Positions 35,647 through 44,689 of a stretch of DNA of 64,000 bases are shown in pieces; within the stretch, counting starts at the first letter, position 1; the number at the start of each line of letters is the position of its first letter. The notes beneath the pieces are model-generated. The model saw only the letters and a list, made by a program, of their open reading frames with translations, made no database searches and was not told where the DNA came from. This DNA comes from an uncultured Flammeovirgaceae bacterium (lineage in GTDB: Bacteria; Bacteroidota; Bacteroidia; Cytophagales; Cyclobacteriaceae). A program made the position numbers and the translations under genes. Where the stretch lies: NCBI GenBank assembly GCA_937883755.1, contig CAKZYA010000057.1, positions 186,001-250,000 on the forward strand, written 5' to 3'.

Positions 35647-36846
35647 TTACTTTAGTTGTTTACCTTTTTGCAAGGATAAAGATTCGTACAGTTTACTATA
35701 TGACTGAAACTCATTATGCATATTCTGAGTGAAAAAGGCTTTTACATTTTCCTGCATACTAAGTAGCTTTTTATCAACCATTTCCATGAAATGCATTAAG
35801 GTACGTTCGAGTTGCTTTTTTTGCTTATGACTTACAATATAGCCAGTTTCCTTGCTAACCATCTCAGGTATACCTCCAGTATCAGTAGCGATAACTGGAC
35901 GCCCGTAGGCGTAAGCCTCTACTAGTACTCGGGGAAATGGTTCATGCCATTGTGAATTAATTACAACTATATCCACCTTTGGATAAAAATCATCAATATC
36001 AACTTTCCCAAGAAAAACAATCTCAGAGGAGTATTGAGCCAACTCCTGGCAACGCTTTATATAATCGTCGGAGCCAGTGCCAGCAATAAGTAAGCGATGT
36101 CTTTTTTCGCGGTTAGCGTTGATAAACGCCTTAATAATTTCTAACACCCCTTTTGATGGGTGAATCCGTCCAATAAAGCCAAACGTTTTATAGTTATTAG
36201 TTATGAAGGCTAACTTGGTAAAGCTGGACTCCATAGAGGTATATATCACATGCTGAGAGGCTTTGGGAAAGTAGCTATATTGCGTGTGACGGTTTACCAT
36301 AAATCGACTAACACCTACTACAGCATTCACATATTGGCTAGCAATTTTCTTTGAATAAGTGATTAGTTTACAATCTAAACACTGCCGCGAGCAGTTTTGC
36401 CCATTACGGAACATAGTAGCTCGGGGGCAAAGCCAGGTGTAACTATTGAGCGTAACCACCACTGGAATACCTAAGTTGTAGGCTACTTTACAAGCGTAGG
36501 GCGAAAAATCCTCCACATTACGGATGTGTACTATGTCTGGTTTTATCTGATTGATTAAATGTTGTAAGGGTTTCTTTACTCTAATGTTATACCCTTCCAG
36601 TAAATGCCAGATTAGACGAAGGTATGCGGGTTGCTGGTCAGACGTATATGACCAGTAAATATTGGGGTGTTTGATACGATACACCGCCACTCCTTCCACT
36701 GTTTCCTGCTCGTCATTATGGAAAGCAGTAATTACCGTGACAATATGGCCTTGAGTCGCAAGTCCTTCAGCCAATTTTTTTACCGAGTACTCGCCACCCC
36801 CTCGATAATAAGGATGATAAGAAGAGGAAATTAGAGCAACCTTCAA
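35647..36846 (-). CDS. Glycosyltransferase family 4
   Basis: 399 aa GT-B enzyme. The N-terminus is KVALISSSYHPYYRGGGEYSVKKLAEGL, followed by HIRNVEDFSPYACKVAY and a cysteine cluster (CSRQCLDCK) seen in a subset of GT4 enzymes. The donor domain begins near residue 220 (FGFIGRIHPSKGVLEIIKAF) and has EX7E in EPFPRVLVEAYAYGRP, then VIATDTGG. It adds a sugar during repeat synthesis; donor and linkage are unknown. It follows the next GT4 gene after 12 nt. Confidence 0.9.
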   Translation of the reverse strand: MKVALISSSYHPYYRGGGEYSVKKLAEGLATQGHIVTVITAFHNDEQETVEGVAVYRIKHPNIYWSYTSDQQPAYLRLIWHLLEGYNIRVKKPLQHLINQIKPDIVHIRNVEDFSPYACKVAYNLGIPVVVTLNSYTWLCPRATMFRNGQNCSRQCLDCKLITYSKKIASQYVNAVVGVSRFMVNRHTQYSYFPKASQHVIYTSMESSFTKLAFITNNYKTFGFIGRIHPSKGVLEIIKAFINANREKRHRLLIAGTGSDDYIKRCQELAQYSSEIVFLGKVDIDDFYPKVDIVVINSQWHEPFPRVLVEAYAYGRPVIATDTGGIPEMVSKETGYIVSHKQKKQLERTLMHFMEMVDKKLLSMQENVKAFFTQNMHNEFQSYSKLYESLSLQKGKQLK

Positions 36847-36858
36847 TGGATCGAGGAT

Positions 36859-37956
36859 TTACAGAGAATTAATAACATCTTCCCACTGCTGCATAATTTT
36901 ATCAATATGCAAAGTGTCACTTATTTTTGCAGCGTTTGTACCTAAGCGTTCACACAAATCAGGGCTATCAGCTAACAATTTTAAAGCATTGGCCATAGCT
37001 TCAACATTTTCTACAGGAACTAGTAAGCCATTTTCTTGGTGTTGAATAATCTCTTCAGGGCCAAATTTACAGCGTGTAGCAATTACTGGCATTCCTACTG
37101 ACATTGCTTCGCAAAGTGTATTAGGAAGACCTTCGTAACGAGACGAGAGAACAAAAATGGAGCAAGATTTTAACACGTTGATGGGATTTTTTACACTTCC
37201 TGGCAACGATACCCGATCAGTAATATTTAATTCTTTGCAGAGAGCTTCCAATTCGGGTCGCAATTCACCTTCTCCCATAATTAGTAGTGACCAATCTGGT
37301 TTTTCCTGACTAAACGTATGGAATGCTTTTATCAGTATCTCATATGCTTTCGGATAAACGAGCCGGCCTACACTAACTACTCTTTTTCTGAGTAGGTTAT
37401 TACTATAGTCGTTAGTATCCAAAGGAGCTTCAGATTGGACTATTGGATTGTATATAACCGATATTTTTGCCTGAAGGTAAGCTGGAAATGTTCTCGCTAT
37501 TTGATGAGTTTGTAAAACAAGATGGTCTGCTGACCGATATAAGACATTATTTAGTTTTTTTAAGTATCTGTTTGTCTTACTAAGATAAGGATTCGTGCCT
37601 TCGTATACTATTACCTTGACAGGTAGTCCTAATGTAGCTGAGGTAGCAAGGAATATAGCAATGTCTAACTGAGCAATTAACACGTCTGGCTGACGGCGAA
37701 CAATACATTTTCTCACTGAGAGTATCTGACTAATTGTGTGTTTGCTCTTGGCGAGATAGCTTTTTTTCTCTTTGAGGAGGTTAAGGGCTATGTAGGTCAC
37801 CTGAGGGTGTATTGGAAAGAAAGGCTGTCTGTCTGACCGATCTAATGATAGAAGAATCACAGTATGACCTCTTTCTGCCCAATAGTTGGCCATCAGGGTG
37901 ATTACTCTCTCCGCTCCGCCAGCTCCTACTGTGGGAATAAATAGTGTTATCTTCAT
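36859..37956 (-). CDS. Glycosyltransferase family 4
   Basis: 365 aa. N-terminal loop TVGAGGAERVITLMANYWAERGH, typical of GT4 enzymes that include PglH- and WbpH-like transferases. The donor domain contains VVSVGRLVYPKAYEILIKAF and the EX7E motif EGLPNTLCEAMSVG, then MPVIATRCKFGPEEII. Cytoplasmic or peripheral to the inner membrane. It lies 20 nt after the T9SS-sorted lyase gene and 12 nt before another GT4 gene, fully embedded in the operon. The sugar specificity cannot be read from sequence. Confidence 0.9.
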   Translation of the reverse strand: MKITLFIPTVGAGGAERVITLMANYWAERGHTVILLSLDRSDRQPFFPIHPQVTYIALNLLKEKKSYLAKSKHTISQILSVRKCIVRRQPDVLIAQLDIAIFLATSATLGLPVKVIVYEGTNPYLSKTNRYLKKLNNVLYRSADHLVLQTHQIARTFPAYLQAKISVIYNPIVQSEAPLDTNDYSNNLLRKRVVSVGRLVYPKAYEILIKAFHTFSQEKPDWSLLIMGEGELRPELEALCKELNITDRVSLPGSVKNPINVLKSCSIFVLSSRYEGLPNTLCEAMSVGMPVIATRCKFGPEEIIQHQENGLLVPVENVEAMANALKLLADSPDLCERLGTNAAKISDTLHIDKIMQQWEDVINSL

Positions 37957-37976
37957 TAAAATTCTCTAAATACATG

Positions 37977-39653
37977 TTATCTAGATAAAACTACTTTGAT
38001 CCCATCGCTGTGATTTTTTGATGCTATAACTATCTGATAAAGACCAGGCTTCATATTAGTGGAATCCCAAATGACCTCATACTTTCCCTCGTATAAAAAA
38101 CTATTCACTAATTCGCTCACTTCCTTACCCAACATATTAAACACTTTAATTTTGACCTGGGAAGGATGATCAATTGAGAACTTCATATCTAATTGATCCT
38201 TAAAAGGATTAGGAAAGTACTGAATAAACTCGAGATTAAGAGATGAAGAGCTAAAAGATGAGTTATTATCGCTCAACGGGCTATTGTAACTAGGAGAAGC
38301 ACTTGTCTGGATAAACGCTGGAGTTGTTTGGTTTAAATACTCCTCTATATTCGTGTAACCATCACTATCAGGATCTTGACTATGATCTTGCTTATTAGGG
38401 TTAAGACCATAAACTTCCTCCCAATGATCAGGCATGCCATCATTATCACTATCTAGAAAAGCAATACCTGTTTCGTAAGGAGGCCAGGCTAATGGACTGT
38501 TTTTATTGTTCACCATACCATGCCCTCGCTTTTGTACATCACGTACTACTTCTGCATCAACCGGATCTCTACGAGGCAGCGTTGCTCCAACATCGTCCAA
38601 TAAATAGTTTTTTAGAACTGATGCAGATACCGTAGTAACTTCAGGGGTTGCGTAAGGTTGCTGAAGTTCAACTTGGTTAATGATATCCCGATCCTCTGGC
38701 AAAGTGGGGGAGAGAACATCTTCATCAGAATTACTATAGCTATACACTTTCTTAAATTCTGTGTTAACACCAATATTCCCGTTAGTGTATATTTTAGGGA
38801 GTTCCCTTTCTAAGTTTCTTACAACCATATCACCCGGTAAGTCGGTATTAGGTCCATCTATAATATGGTTGTTGACATAGTTCAGTACCTGACCACGAGC
38901 TGCTCCCACATCTACCGCTATCCCACCTGGATTATAGACAATATTATTACGAAAATCTACTATGGATCGCCCATTCATGTGGGGGTTACGGTCATTGTTA
39001 TGGGCGAATAAATTATGGTGTACTGAAACGCGAGTAGCCCTACTACCAATAATCATTCCCATACTATGCGCCCCTTTGGGGTGATTGCTGTGTTTTAATG
39101 CTTCGGCAAGAATACAGTATTGGATGGTTACGTCATGAGCCCTTTGCCAAACATCAATATTTTCATCTACTGCCCAACTCAAAGAGCAATGATCTATAAT
39201 TACGTTATAAGCATCCCCTTGTACCGACATAGCATCTATCGCTTCCCAATCGTTCTGAGATCCAAAATCTATATCGCCTGGACGAGAACGTATGTAGCGG
39301 ATTACCACATCATGTGTGTATATGCGCAAACACTCACCTCGTAAGCAGATACCATCGCCAGGAGCACTTTGACCGGCTATGGTAATGAATGGGTTACATA
39401 CTGACAACTCGGTTTCAAGATTAATAATTCCGCCCACCTCAAACACAACAATTCGCGGCCCTTCAGCTTCTATAGCTGCTCTTAGACTACCTGAACCGTG
39501 GTCATTGAGGTTGGTCACTTTTATTACTTGGCCACCTCGCCCACCAATGGTATTAGCACCAAAACCCTCAGCCCCAGGAAAGGCGGGAATCTGAGACCAA
39601 GATGTATTACATATAAGAAAGAGGAGAGGAATGTAAAAACTTTTCAATAGCAA
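37977..39653 (-). CDS. Secreted pectate-lyase-like protein with T9SS sorting domain
   Basis: 558 aa. Signal peptide at about 1-21 (ending TSWSQ), then IPAFPGAEGFGANTIGGRGG, the start of the PL1-type pectate lyase beta-helix. Other family segments are SGSLRAAIEAEGPRIVVFEVGG, SVQGDAYNVIIDHCSLSWA and HHNLFAHNNDRNPHM. A calcium-binding thrombospondin-3-like segment (DSDNDGMPDHW, DPDSDGYTNIEEYL) lies around residues 395-435. The last about 80 residues (FPNPFKDQLDMKFSI to GLYQIVIAS) are a type A T9SS C-terminal domain, so it is secreted across the outer membrane and probably surface-attached. With the GH105 lipoprotein it would form a uronan-cutting pair. Confidence 0.9.
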   Translation of the reverse strand: MLLKSFYIPLLFLICNTSWSQIPAFPGAEGFGANTIGGRGGQVIKVTNLNDHGSGSLRAAIEAEGPRIVVFEVGGIINLETELSVCNPFITIAGQSAPGDGICLRGECLRIYTHDVVIRYIRSRPGDIDFGSQNDWEAIDAMSVQGDAYNVIIDHCSLSWAVDENIDVWQRAHDVTIQYCILAEALKHSNHPKGAHSMGMIIGSRATRVSVHHNLFAHNNDRNPHMNGRSIVDFRNNIVYNPGGIAVDVGAARGQVLNYVNNHIIDGPNTDLPGDMVVRNLERELPKIYTNGNIGVNTEFKKVYSYSNSDEDVLSPTLPEDRDIINQVELQQPYATPEVTTVSASVLKNYLLDDVGATLPRRDPVDAEVVRDVQKRGHGMVNNKNSPLAWPPYETGIAFLDSDNDGMPDHWEEVYGLNPNKQDHSQDPDSDGYTNIEEYLNQTTPAFIQTSASPSYNSPLSDNNSSFSSSSLNLEFIQYFPNPFKDQLDMKFSIDHPSQVKIKVFNMLGKEVSELVNSFLYEGKYEVIWDSTNMKPGLYQIVIASKNHSDGIKVVLSR

Positions 39654-40139
39654 GCCGGTCTGATTTAGTTTTTGCTATAAATATACGGAAGATACTGTTT
39701 AAGTTGAAAAAATAGTATTGTCAGTTTTATTTTTGTAGCCATAATTGATAAGATACCATATCGGGTTTTGGTGTCTTGATGGTCGAAAGAAATGTGCTCT
39801 CTATGCTTCCAAAGATACTGGGCTTGGGTTTTTCGTAATGTTCTTCTTACTGTGTATTAAAGTCTGGAGGATGAGTTGGCATAAAATTCCAAGTGATAGT
39901 TTGAGGTTCACATACCGTAGGATGTTCATAGATGTCTATCAGAAGCAAGAAAGTACCATTCGGTTTCAGAACTCGGTATATCTCAGTTGTTGTTTTTCCA
40001 AGGTCTTTAACATGATCAATAGAACTAAAAGAGCAGATAACATCAAAATAATCGTCATCAAAAGGCATGGGTTCCGAGTTAAGATGCTACATGTTTCATC
40101 TTATACTTATTAGCTGAATGATGTTTGCCATATTTTTAT
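39654..40139. other. Intergenic region containing a methyltransferase relic
   Basis: 486 nt between the T9SS lyase gene and the next methyltransferase-like gene, the longest non-coding gap inside the locus. Its only recognisable content is the minus-strand methyltransferase fragment at about 39847-40080. The rest is AT-rich with no terminator or complete promoter seen. It appears to be a site of gene loss or rearrangement. Confidence 0.6.
39847..40080 (-). pseudogene. 5'-truncated SAM methyltransferase relic
   Basis: About 77 codons on the minus strand encode the middle and C-terminal part of a class I methyltransferase: HLNSEPMPFDDDYFDVIC, DHVKDLGKTTTEIYRVLKP, then NGTFLLLIDIYEHP. This corresponds to the region around motif III (LPF..FD.V) onward. 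The SAM-binding glycine motif and everything before it are missing, and an in-frame TAG lies immediately upstream of the His codon. No N-terminal half is found in the preceding 60 nt. It is best read as the remnant of a lost methyltransferase gene, though a short peptide from the internal ATG at 40068 cannot be ruled out. Confidence 0.7.
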
Positions 40140-40766
40140 TTACGTTGTGTACCGAATAATATCATGTTTTACATCAACTTGATAGTTTTTACTCTTGCTT
40201 TTAATATAATCTGTTAACTCTTCAATTGTAGGGTATTCTCCCTGACCTATAAATCTTCGAGCGTCATCTATCAAAATGATATGCTCTTGGTAGTTATCAC
40301 TGAAAATAGCATCCAATTCTTCAAATACTGGACAAGCTTTTTCTCCCTTTGCAGTTATTCCTGCTGAATAGTGCCCATCTAACCAGAAAATAGCAGAGCC
40401 TCGAACGGTCTTCATCACTTCTGGCAAGACTTTGCTACTGTCACCTCGCAATATCGTCACGTTTTTATCTCTCGCAAATTTCTTTTTCGCTCTTTCAAAT
40501 AGTTCAGGAGATAGCTCAATAGAAAAAATGCTATTAAAATGTCTCTTCTGTGCCTCAACCATATCACCTAAGTAAGTACCTGTCTCTACTAAGATTGTAT
40601 GACCGTATTGTTTTTGGTACTCTTGGATAGTAACCTGTTTCACAATGTGAGGAGGTGGAACAGGACAACCTTTCTTTTTCCATTCTTCAAGTTGTTTTTT
40701 TGAGCGTTGCTCTAAAATACTCTTGGGCACTATAGACTTTAAAATACTCTTAATTGTACTCTTCAT
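40140..40766 (-). CDS. SAM-methyltransferase-fold protein
   Basis: 208 aa. After a basic N-terminus and a segment VKQVTIQEYQKQYG, the Rossmann motif appears (ILVETGTYLGDMVEAQ). Then come IFSIELSPELFERAKKKF with the acidic end of strand 2, ILRGDSSKVLPEVM, and FWLDGHYSAGITA with a loop reminiscent of TylF-like methyltransferases (LDGH, then ILIDDARRF). It probably methylates a sugar or other polymer component, but neither activity nor substrate is established. It lies between the fucosyltransferase-like gene (43 nt) and the methyltransferase relic. Cytoplasmic. Confidence 0.7.
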   Translation of the reverse strand: MKSTIKSILKSIVPKSILEQRSKKQLEEWKKKGCPVPPPHIVKQVTIQEYQKQYGHTILVETGTYLGDMVEAQKRHFNSIFSIELSPELFERAKKKFARDKNVTILRGDSSKVLPEVMKTVRGSAIFWLDGHYSAGITAKGEKACPVFEELDAIFSDNYQEHIILIDDARRFIGQGEYPTIEELTDYIKSKSKNYQVDVKHDIIRYTT

Positions 40767-40809
40767 TCGGAATAATTCAGGTATTAGCTAATGATAATAA
40801 GTTTGTATT

Positions 40810-41658
40810 TTAACGTACTGTATGTGATCTTTTTACTACTACTTCTTCTATACTGGAGAGGTGACAAGCCGTATGAGAAAAGGAGCTTCCGTACGAAGCT
40901 AAAACTTTTTTAGTTCTCGATAAAGAATACAGATCCACTACTGCGCCTTTCACGCCCTCTTTCGTGCTCCGTTCACCATCTTTTGATGATGATAGTATAA
41001 TCTTATCTCCAAATAGACTGCTTAATTCGGTCTTAACCGTAAGGTCATCTGATGCAACAAAAAAATTAGTATTAGTATTGATTTCTATCTCCTTCTTCAT
41101 CATATGAATAAAAAGCTCTAGCGGACTATTTTCAATTGCCTTAAGATGATCTGCTCTTCTGATATGAACCCCTACCGTGTCATTAGAAAAGCTACAGCTT
41201 ATTTTATCTATTCTCGACATAATTTCGGGAAGAGGCTTGAAATGCTGGTATAAGGTTCCATTAGGGGGATAAAAGAAACGTGAACTTGATTCTATTAATA
41301 AAGATGAATACTCGCCTAGCTTTGAAAAATCATAGCCATCTCTAACCATCTTCTTAACATCCTCAATATAGATTGTTTTATTAAAAGTATTTTGCTGATA
41401 TTTCTGTAGTAAGCTCGCAACCCATTCTCTTTTCATATCTCGAGGATTATAAAAGCGATAGGGTTTGCTATTTACTTCTCTCATCAATACTGTTTTCTCA
41501 GGTAGAGTTTGAAATAGCTCATTGAATCGGCAATTCAAGCCAGCATTTCTTTCCCAATATACTTTAAGCGTGTGGCCGTACTTCTGGCTTAATGCCAAAG
41601 CAGAATCAATAGCTCTCATTCTATTGCATAATCCGGCATTTGGTATTAGGACAATCAT
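40810..41658 (-). CDS. Fucosyltransferase-like GT-B glycosyltransferase
   Basis: 282 aa. The N-terminus MIVLIPNAGLCNRMRAIDSALALSQKYGH matches the G-L-G/C-N-R-M-R start of alpha-1,2/1,6-fucosyltransferase-like proteins (NodZ/FUT8 type). The middle has the H-x-R-R-x-D motif (VGVHIRRADHL) that binds GDP-fucose in relatives. The C-terminus has SYGSSFSHTACHLS, the conserved Ser-rich loop. It therefore likely transfers a deoxyhexose from a GDP-sugar; fucose is the best guess but no GDP-fucose synthesis genes are in the window. Cytoplasmic. It follows a GT2 gene after 41 nt. Confidence 0.75.
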   Translation of the reverse strand: MIVLIPNAGLCNRMRAIDSALALSQKYGHTLKVYWERNAGLNCRFNELFQTLPEKTVLMREVNSKPYRFYNPRDMKREWVASLLQKYQQNTFNKTIYIEDVKKMVRDGYDFSKLGEYSSLLIESSSRFFYPPNGTLYQHFKPLPEIMSRIDKISCSFSNDTVGVHIRRADHLKAIENSPLELFIHMMKKEIEINTNTNFFVASDDLTVKTELSSLFGDKIILSSSKDGERSTKEGVKGAVVDLYSLSRTKKVLASYGSSFSHTACHLSSIEEVVVKRSHTVR

Positions 41659-41699
41659 AAAATAGATCTTTTATGCACTAAAATTCACGTCGGTATTAA

Positions 41700-42701
41700 T
41701 CATAACCACAATAAAAACTTAGGTAGTAGTAATTGATGTATACGTTTAATACCACCAGCTAAAACACGGAAATCGCGGATGAGTGGTAGGCTACGCACGC
41801 ATATAAACGACTGACCCACATAGTATGACCATCGGTTTATCATACCTCGATCCAAAGTACTTTTCCATAGTTTCTTAGCATCAGCTACATTACCCTCTAA
41901 CTGGTAGTTCCAACTGATATTCAAAAAATGAGCAGTAATCATCCGCTCTCTGACCGGAGTGAGCATTTTCTTCTTTGAAAGCAGTTCGTACATTTTCTCA
42001 TTGGCTAATACTTTTGAACGCAGTTTGTTGATATCTACTCGATTACTAATCCGATCATAGTTGTTCGCGGATCTAAGATAGCCGTCTACAGGCGCATTAC
42101 GAAGAACCTGGAATTTCATATCAGCAATGAGCGCTCGTAAATGTAGATCACCATCTTGCATACATGTTAGTTGCTCATCAAATCCCCCTAGTTCCAGTAA
42201 TGCTTTCTTCTTCCAGATAGGACTCATAGTAATCCAATGCGACTTTAGTAGAAAACTTGTGATATAATCTTGATAAAAGTAGCGAAAGAAAATATCCTGG
42301 CGATCACCAGCCTCTTTCTCAAAGTACTGAATTGGAAAAACGATAAAATCGTGATCGCTGTATTGTTGCATAGCTTCTATTCGTTGTTCAAGGCAATGCG
42401 AAGCTAGTAAGTCATCAGAATCTAAATAAATGACATAATCCCCACGAGCCTTATCTAAACCGATATTACGGCAAGTGGGAGCCCCCTTTGGAGCGCGGTC
42501 GCGCTTGGAAAGCTTTATTCTACTCTCTTTTTCCGATAAACTTTTTATATACTCATACGACCCATCTGTAGAACCGTCGTCTACTATAATAAGCTCCCAA
42601 TTGTTAAAAGTTTGTTTGAGTACCGAATTAATTGTTTCGCCTATTAGGTCAACCCGATTATACAGTGGAACAATAATTGATACTTGAGGTGCTTGACTCA
42701 T
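41700..42701 (-). CDS. Glycosyltransferase family 2
   Basis: 333 aa GT-A enzyme. The nucleotide-binding start is VSIIVPLYNRVDLIGETINSVLKQ, then ELIIVDDGSTDGSYEYI, and the metal-binding DxD-type motif is VIYLDSDDLL. The acceptor region contains PIWKKKALLELGGFDEQLTCMQDGDLHLRA, in which the ED/QD catalytic-base position reads QDGD. All catalytic motifs are present. It adds one sugar to the growing repeat; the donor is unknown. It is separated by 15 nt from the previous GT2 gene. Confidence 0.92.
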   Translation of the reverse strand: MSQAPQVSIIVPLYNRVDLIGETINSVLKQTFNNWELIIVDDGSTDGSYEYIKSLSEKESRIKLSKRDRAPKGAPTCRNIGLDKARGDYVIYLDSDDLLASHCLEQRIEAMQQYSDHDFIVFPIQYFEKEAGDRQDIFFRYFYQDYITSFLLKSHWITMSPIWKKKALLELGGFDEQLTCMQDGDLHLRALIADMKFQVLRNAPVDGYLRSANNYDRISNRVDINKLRSKVLANEKMYELLSKKKMLTPVRERMITAHFLNISWNYQLEGNVADAKKLWKSTLDRGMINRWSYYVGQSFICVRSLPLIRDFRVLAGGIKRIHQLLLPKFLLWL

Positions 42702-42716
42702 ATTTACTTAAGCTTG

Positions 42717-43649
42717 TCAAGAAAAAACCGCTGTAAAATATCCTTTGATTCTCCCCAGGCCAGCCGAGAAATCACCAATTCCAACTACCATCTTTGTTCT
42801 TGATAGCGATAGTAAACGTACAGGTAATAGTAAGCATGACTTTGTAAAATACTTAATCAAATTCATTGGGAACTTACCTTTTCCATGCTTCTCTACAAAC
42901 CACATACCTGCTCCTAGTCCACCCTGAAATCGCCTAATAATAAACCAGATTAATGAGCTTTTATCTTTAGGCACATGATGCCAAACTCTAGCATCCTCTA
43001 CATAGACTGCGGTAAAACCTTTAGCTAGCATTCTCTCCTGCATATTCCATTCCTGGCCGGTACGTTTTGGTTTTGTACCAGGCCCAAGATTTTCATTAAA
43101 TCCACCAAGTGCCTTAATGTCGCCAGCATAAGCAGCCCAGTTGAATCCTAAAAAGCGTGGCGTTCGTAGATAATCATCATTTCCATCTGGTTGCCATCCT
43201 CGAGTCGAGGCAGGCATAGCATTTAGTAGCCATAAGGGAGGTTTCTTCTCGTAAATGGCGAATGTAGGCCCACCGTAGTAGCATTTCTTATTTCTCTCTC
43301 GAGAAGTCTGCTCATAAGCCATTAATACTTGAGGTTCTAGTCGAACATCATCATCCGTAAAAAAAATTAGGGTATCGTCCGAGATATGAGATAGAGCATA
43401 ATTTAGTGCTGCGCTTTTATTTCCCTTATGAAAGAAAAGATACTGAGTGTGAAGTTGCAATTCGTATTTACGAGTAATGGTCTCTGCTTCATACTTTTCG
43501 CCATTTTCTACGACAATAGTATGTAGGTAATTATCTGGGGTAGTACATTGAGTTAACGACGCTAACGTTTCGGATAGTTTTGTCTCTTCGCCAGCAGTGG
43601 GTATGAGAATAGCAAATACTGGAGTCACTTTATTTGTTCTGTGTGTCAC
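42717..43649 (-). CDS. Glycosyltransferase family 2
   Basis: 310 aa GT-A enzyme. FAILIPTAGEETKLSETLASL opens the fold, IVVENG replaces the more usual VDDGS, and the metal-binding motif is TLIFFTDDDVRLEP. The later GFNENLGPGTKPKRTGQEWNM stretch supplies the acceptor side. No ATG is available: the first GTG is at 43649 and would overlap the upstream gene by 20 nt, while a second GTG at 43628 would remove the overlap; the choice is open. Donor and acceptor are unknown. Embedded in the operon. Confidence 0.87.
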   Translation of the reverse strand: MTHRTNKVTPVFAILIPTAGEETKLSETLASLTQCTTPDNYLHTIVVENGEKYEAETITRKYELQLHTQYLFFHKGNKSAALNYALSHISDDTLIFFTDDDVRLEPQVLMAYEQTSRERNKKCYYGGPTFAIYEKKPPLWLLNAMPASTRGWQPDGNDDYLRTPRFLGFNWAAYAGDIKALGGFNENLGPGTKPKRTGQEWNMQERMLAKGFTAVYVEDARVWHHVPKDKSSLIWFIIRRFQGGLGAGMWFVEKHGKGKFPMNLIKYFTKSCLLLPVRLLSLSRTKMVVGIGDFSAGLGRIKGYFTAVFS

Positions 43650-44688
43650 TTATTAATGTCTTGTAGAGCGCAAGGTGCTCTTGAGTTATCTTACCCCAGT
43701 TCCACTTTTTATGAGCATAGATTCTGTTTTCTTCCCCCTTGCCATTTTCAGCTAACTCCTTAGCATCCTCAATAGCACAGACTACTGAGCTAATATCATC
43801 AGGGGCGAAAGTAGGATTACCTGTTTCACTTAATATTTCACCAATGACACCAAAGTCTGTTCCTACGACTACTTTTCCAAAAGTGAAGGCTAATATCAAT
43901 ACTCCCGAATTAAGGTTTTTAATTCGGGGAATAATGACCACATCTGCTGCATTCATAAATAACTGGATATCCTCTGATGGAACCATATGCCAATCAAATC
44001 TATAATCTGGATGTAACTTGTAGTATACCTTTTCTAAAGCTCTTTTCCATCTTTTCTTTGGTAGAGACCACCTCGGTACTATTAACTTTTTGTTGGATAT
44101 ATGAATCTTCTCGAACGCCCCTTTCAATAAGTCTTTCTCTTCTTTGGCTCTAATTTGGCCAAAAGCCAGTAGCGCAAAATCTGAAAAATTAATTTTAAGT
44201 TTTTCTCGAGCATCATCTCTAGATATATCGTCAGGATATTCGGTGTAAATACCGTGAGGAATAGTTACATGTCTTTGCTGATTTACGAACTCCTTTTCTT
44301 TGTATCTTACGGCAAACTCTTTTATGCTATATTTCCCGAGATGAATAACCGCTTGAGAATATTTGTAAACTAATGAGTATAAGGTATCGAAATTACGAGT
44401 ATCATTATTATGCTTGGTGATATTGTGACGAGTGGTAACGATCTTACTACCTAACTCCCTCCAATTGCGTAGCGTGCTTTCTATTTTAATCAACTCTTCA
44501 CGGTCAGGCTCTTGCCATTTGAACAGTGATTCTGGCCAGTGAATGTGTATAATATCAAATTGCAGATCACAGCTCCAAAATGCCTCAATACCTATCTGAA
44601 CCTGAACACCTTCAACTTCTACAGACTTTGCTAATTCGTAGGGGAAGGTATTATACTCCATCGCATAGAAAGCAAAAAGAACTTTCAT
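43630..44688 (-). CDS. GT-B glycosyltransferase with altered EX7E region
   Basis: 352 aa from the ATG at 44688. A longer frame exists to 44784, but the chosen start opens the fold cleanly (MKVLFAFYAMEYNTFPYELAKS) and lies just beyond the stop of the preceding gene. HIHWPESLF and TTRHNITKHN lie in the N-terminal domain, and LLAFGQIRAKEEKDLL starts the donor domain. Where most GT4 enzymes have EX7E, this protein has NLNSGVLILAFTFGKVVV, lacking both glutamates. Related families use NSG-type motifs here, so it may still be active. Specificity is unknown. Confidence 0.75.
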   Translation of the reverse strand: MKVLFAFYAMEYNTFPYELAKSVEVEGVQVQIGIEAFWSCDLQFDIIHIHWPESLFKWQEPDREELIKIESTLRNWRELGSKIVTTRHNITKHNNDTRNFDTLYSLVYKYSQAVIHLGKYSIKEFAVRYKEKEFVNQQRHVTIPHGIYTEYPDDISRDDAREKLKINFSDFALLAFGQIRAKEEKDLLKGAFEKIHISNKKLIVPRWSLPKKRWKRALEKVYYKLHPDYRFDWHMVPSEDIQLFMNAADVVIIPRIKNLNSGVLILAFTFGKVVVGTDFGVIGEILSETGNPTFAPDDISSVVCAIEDAKELAENGKGEENRIYAHKKWNWGKITQEHLALYKTLISDTQNK

Positions 44689-44689
44689 T

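Noticed and set aside
39745-40113. 122-codon plus-strand frame in the gap beside the T9SS lyase
   Set aside because: It is antisense to the methyltransferase relic, whose protein-level match is clear, and its own product resembles nothing.
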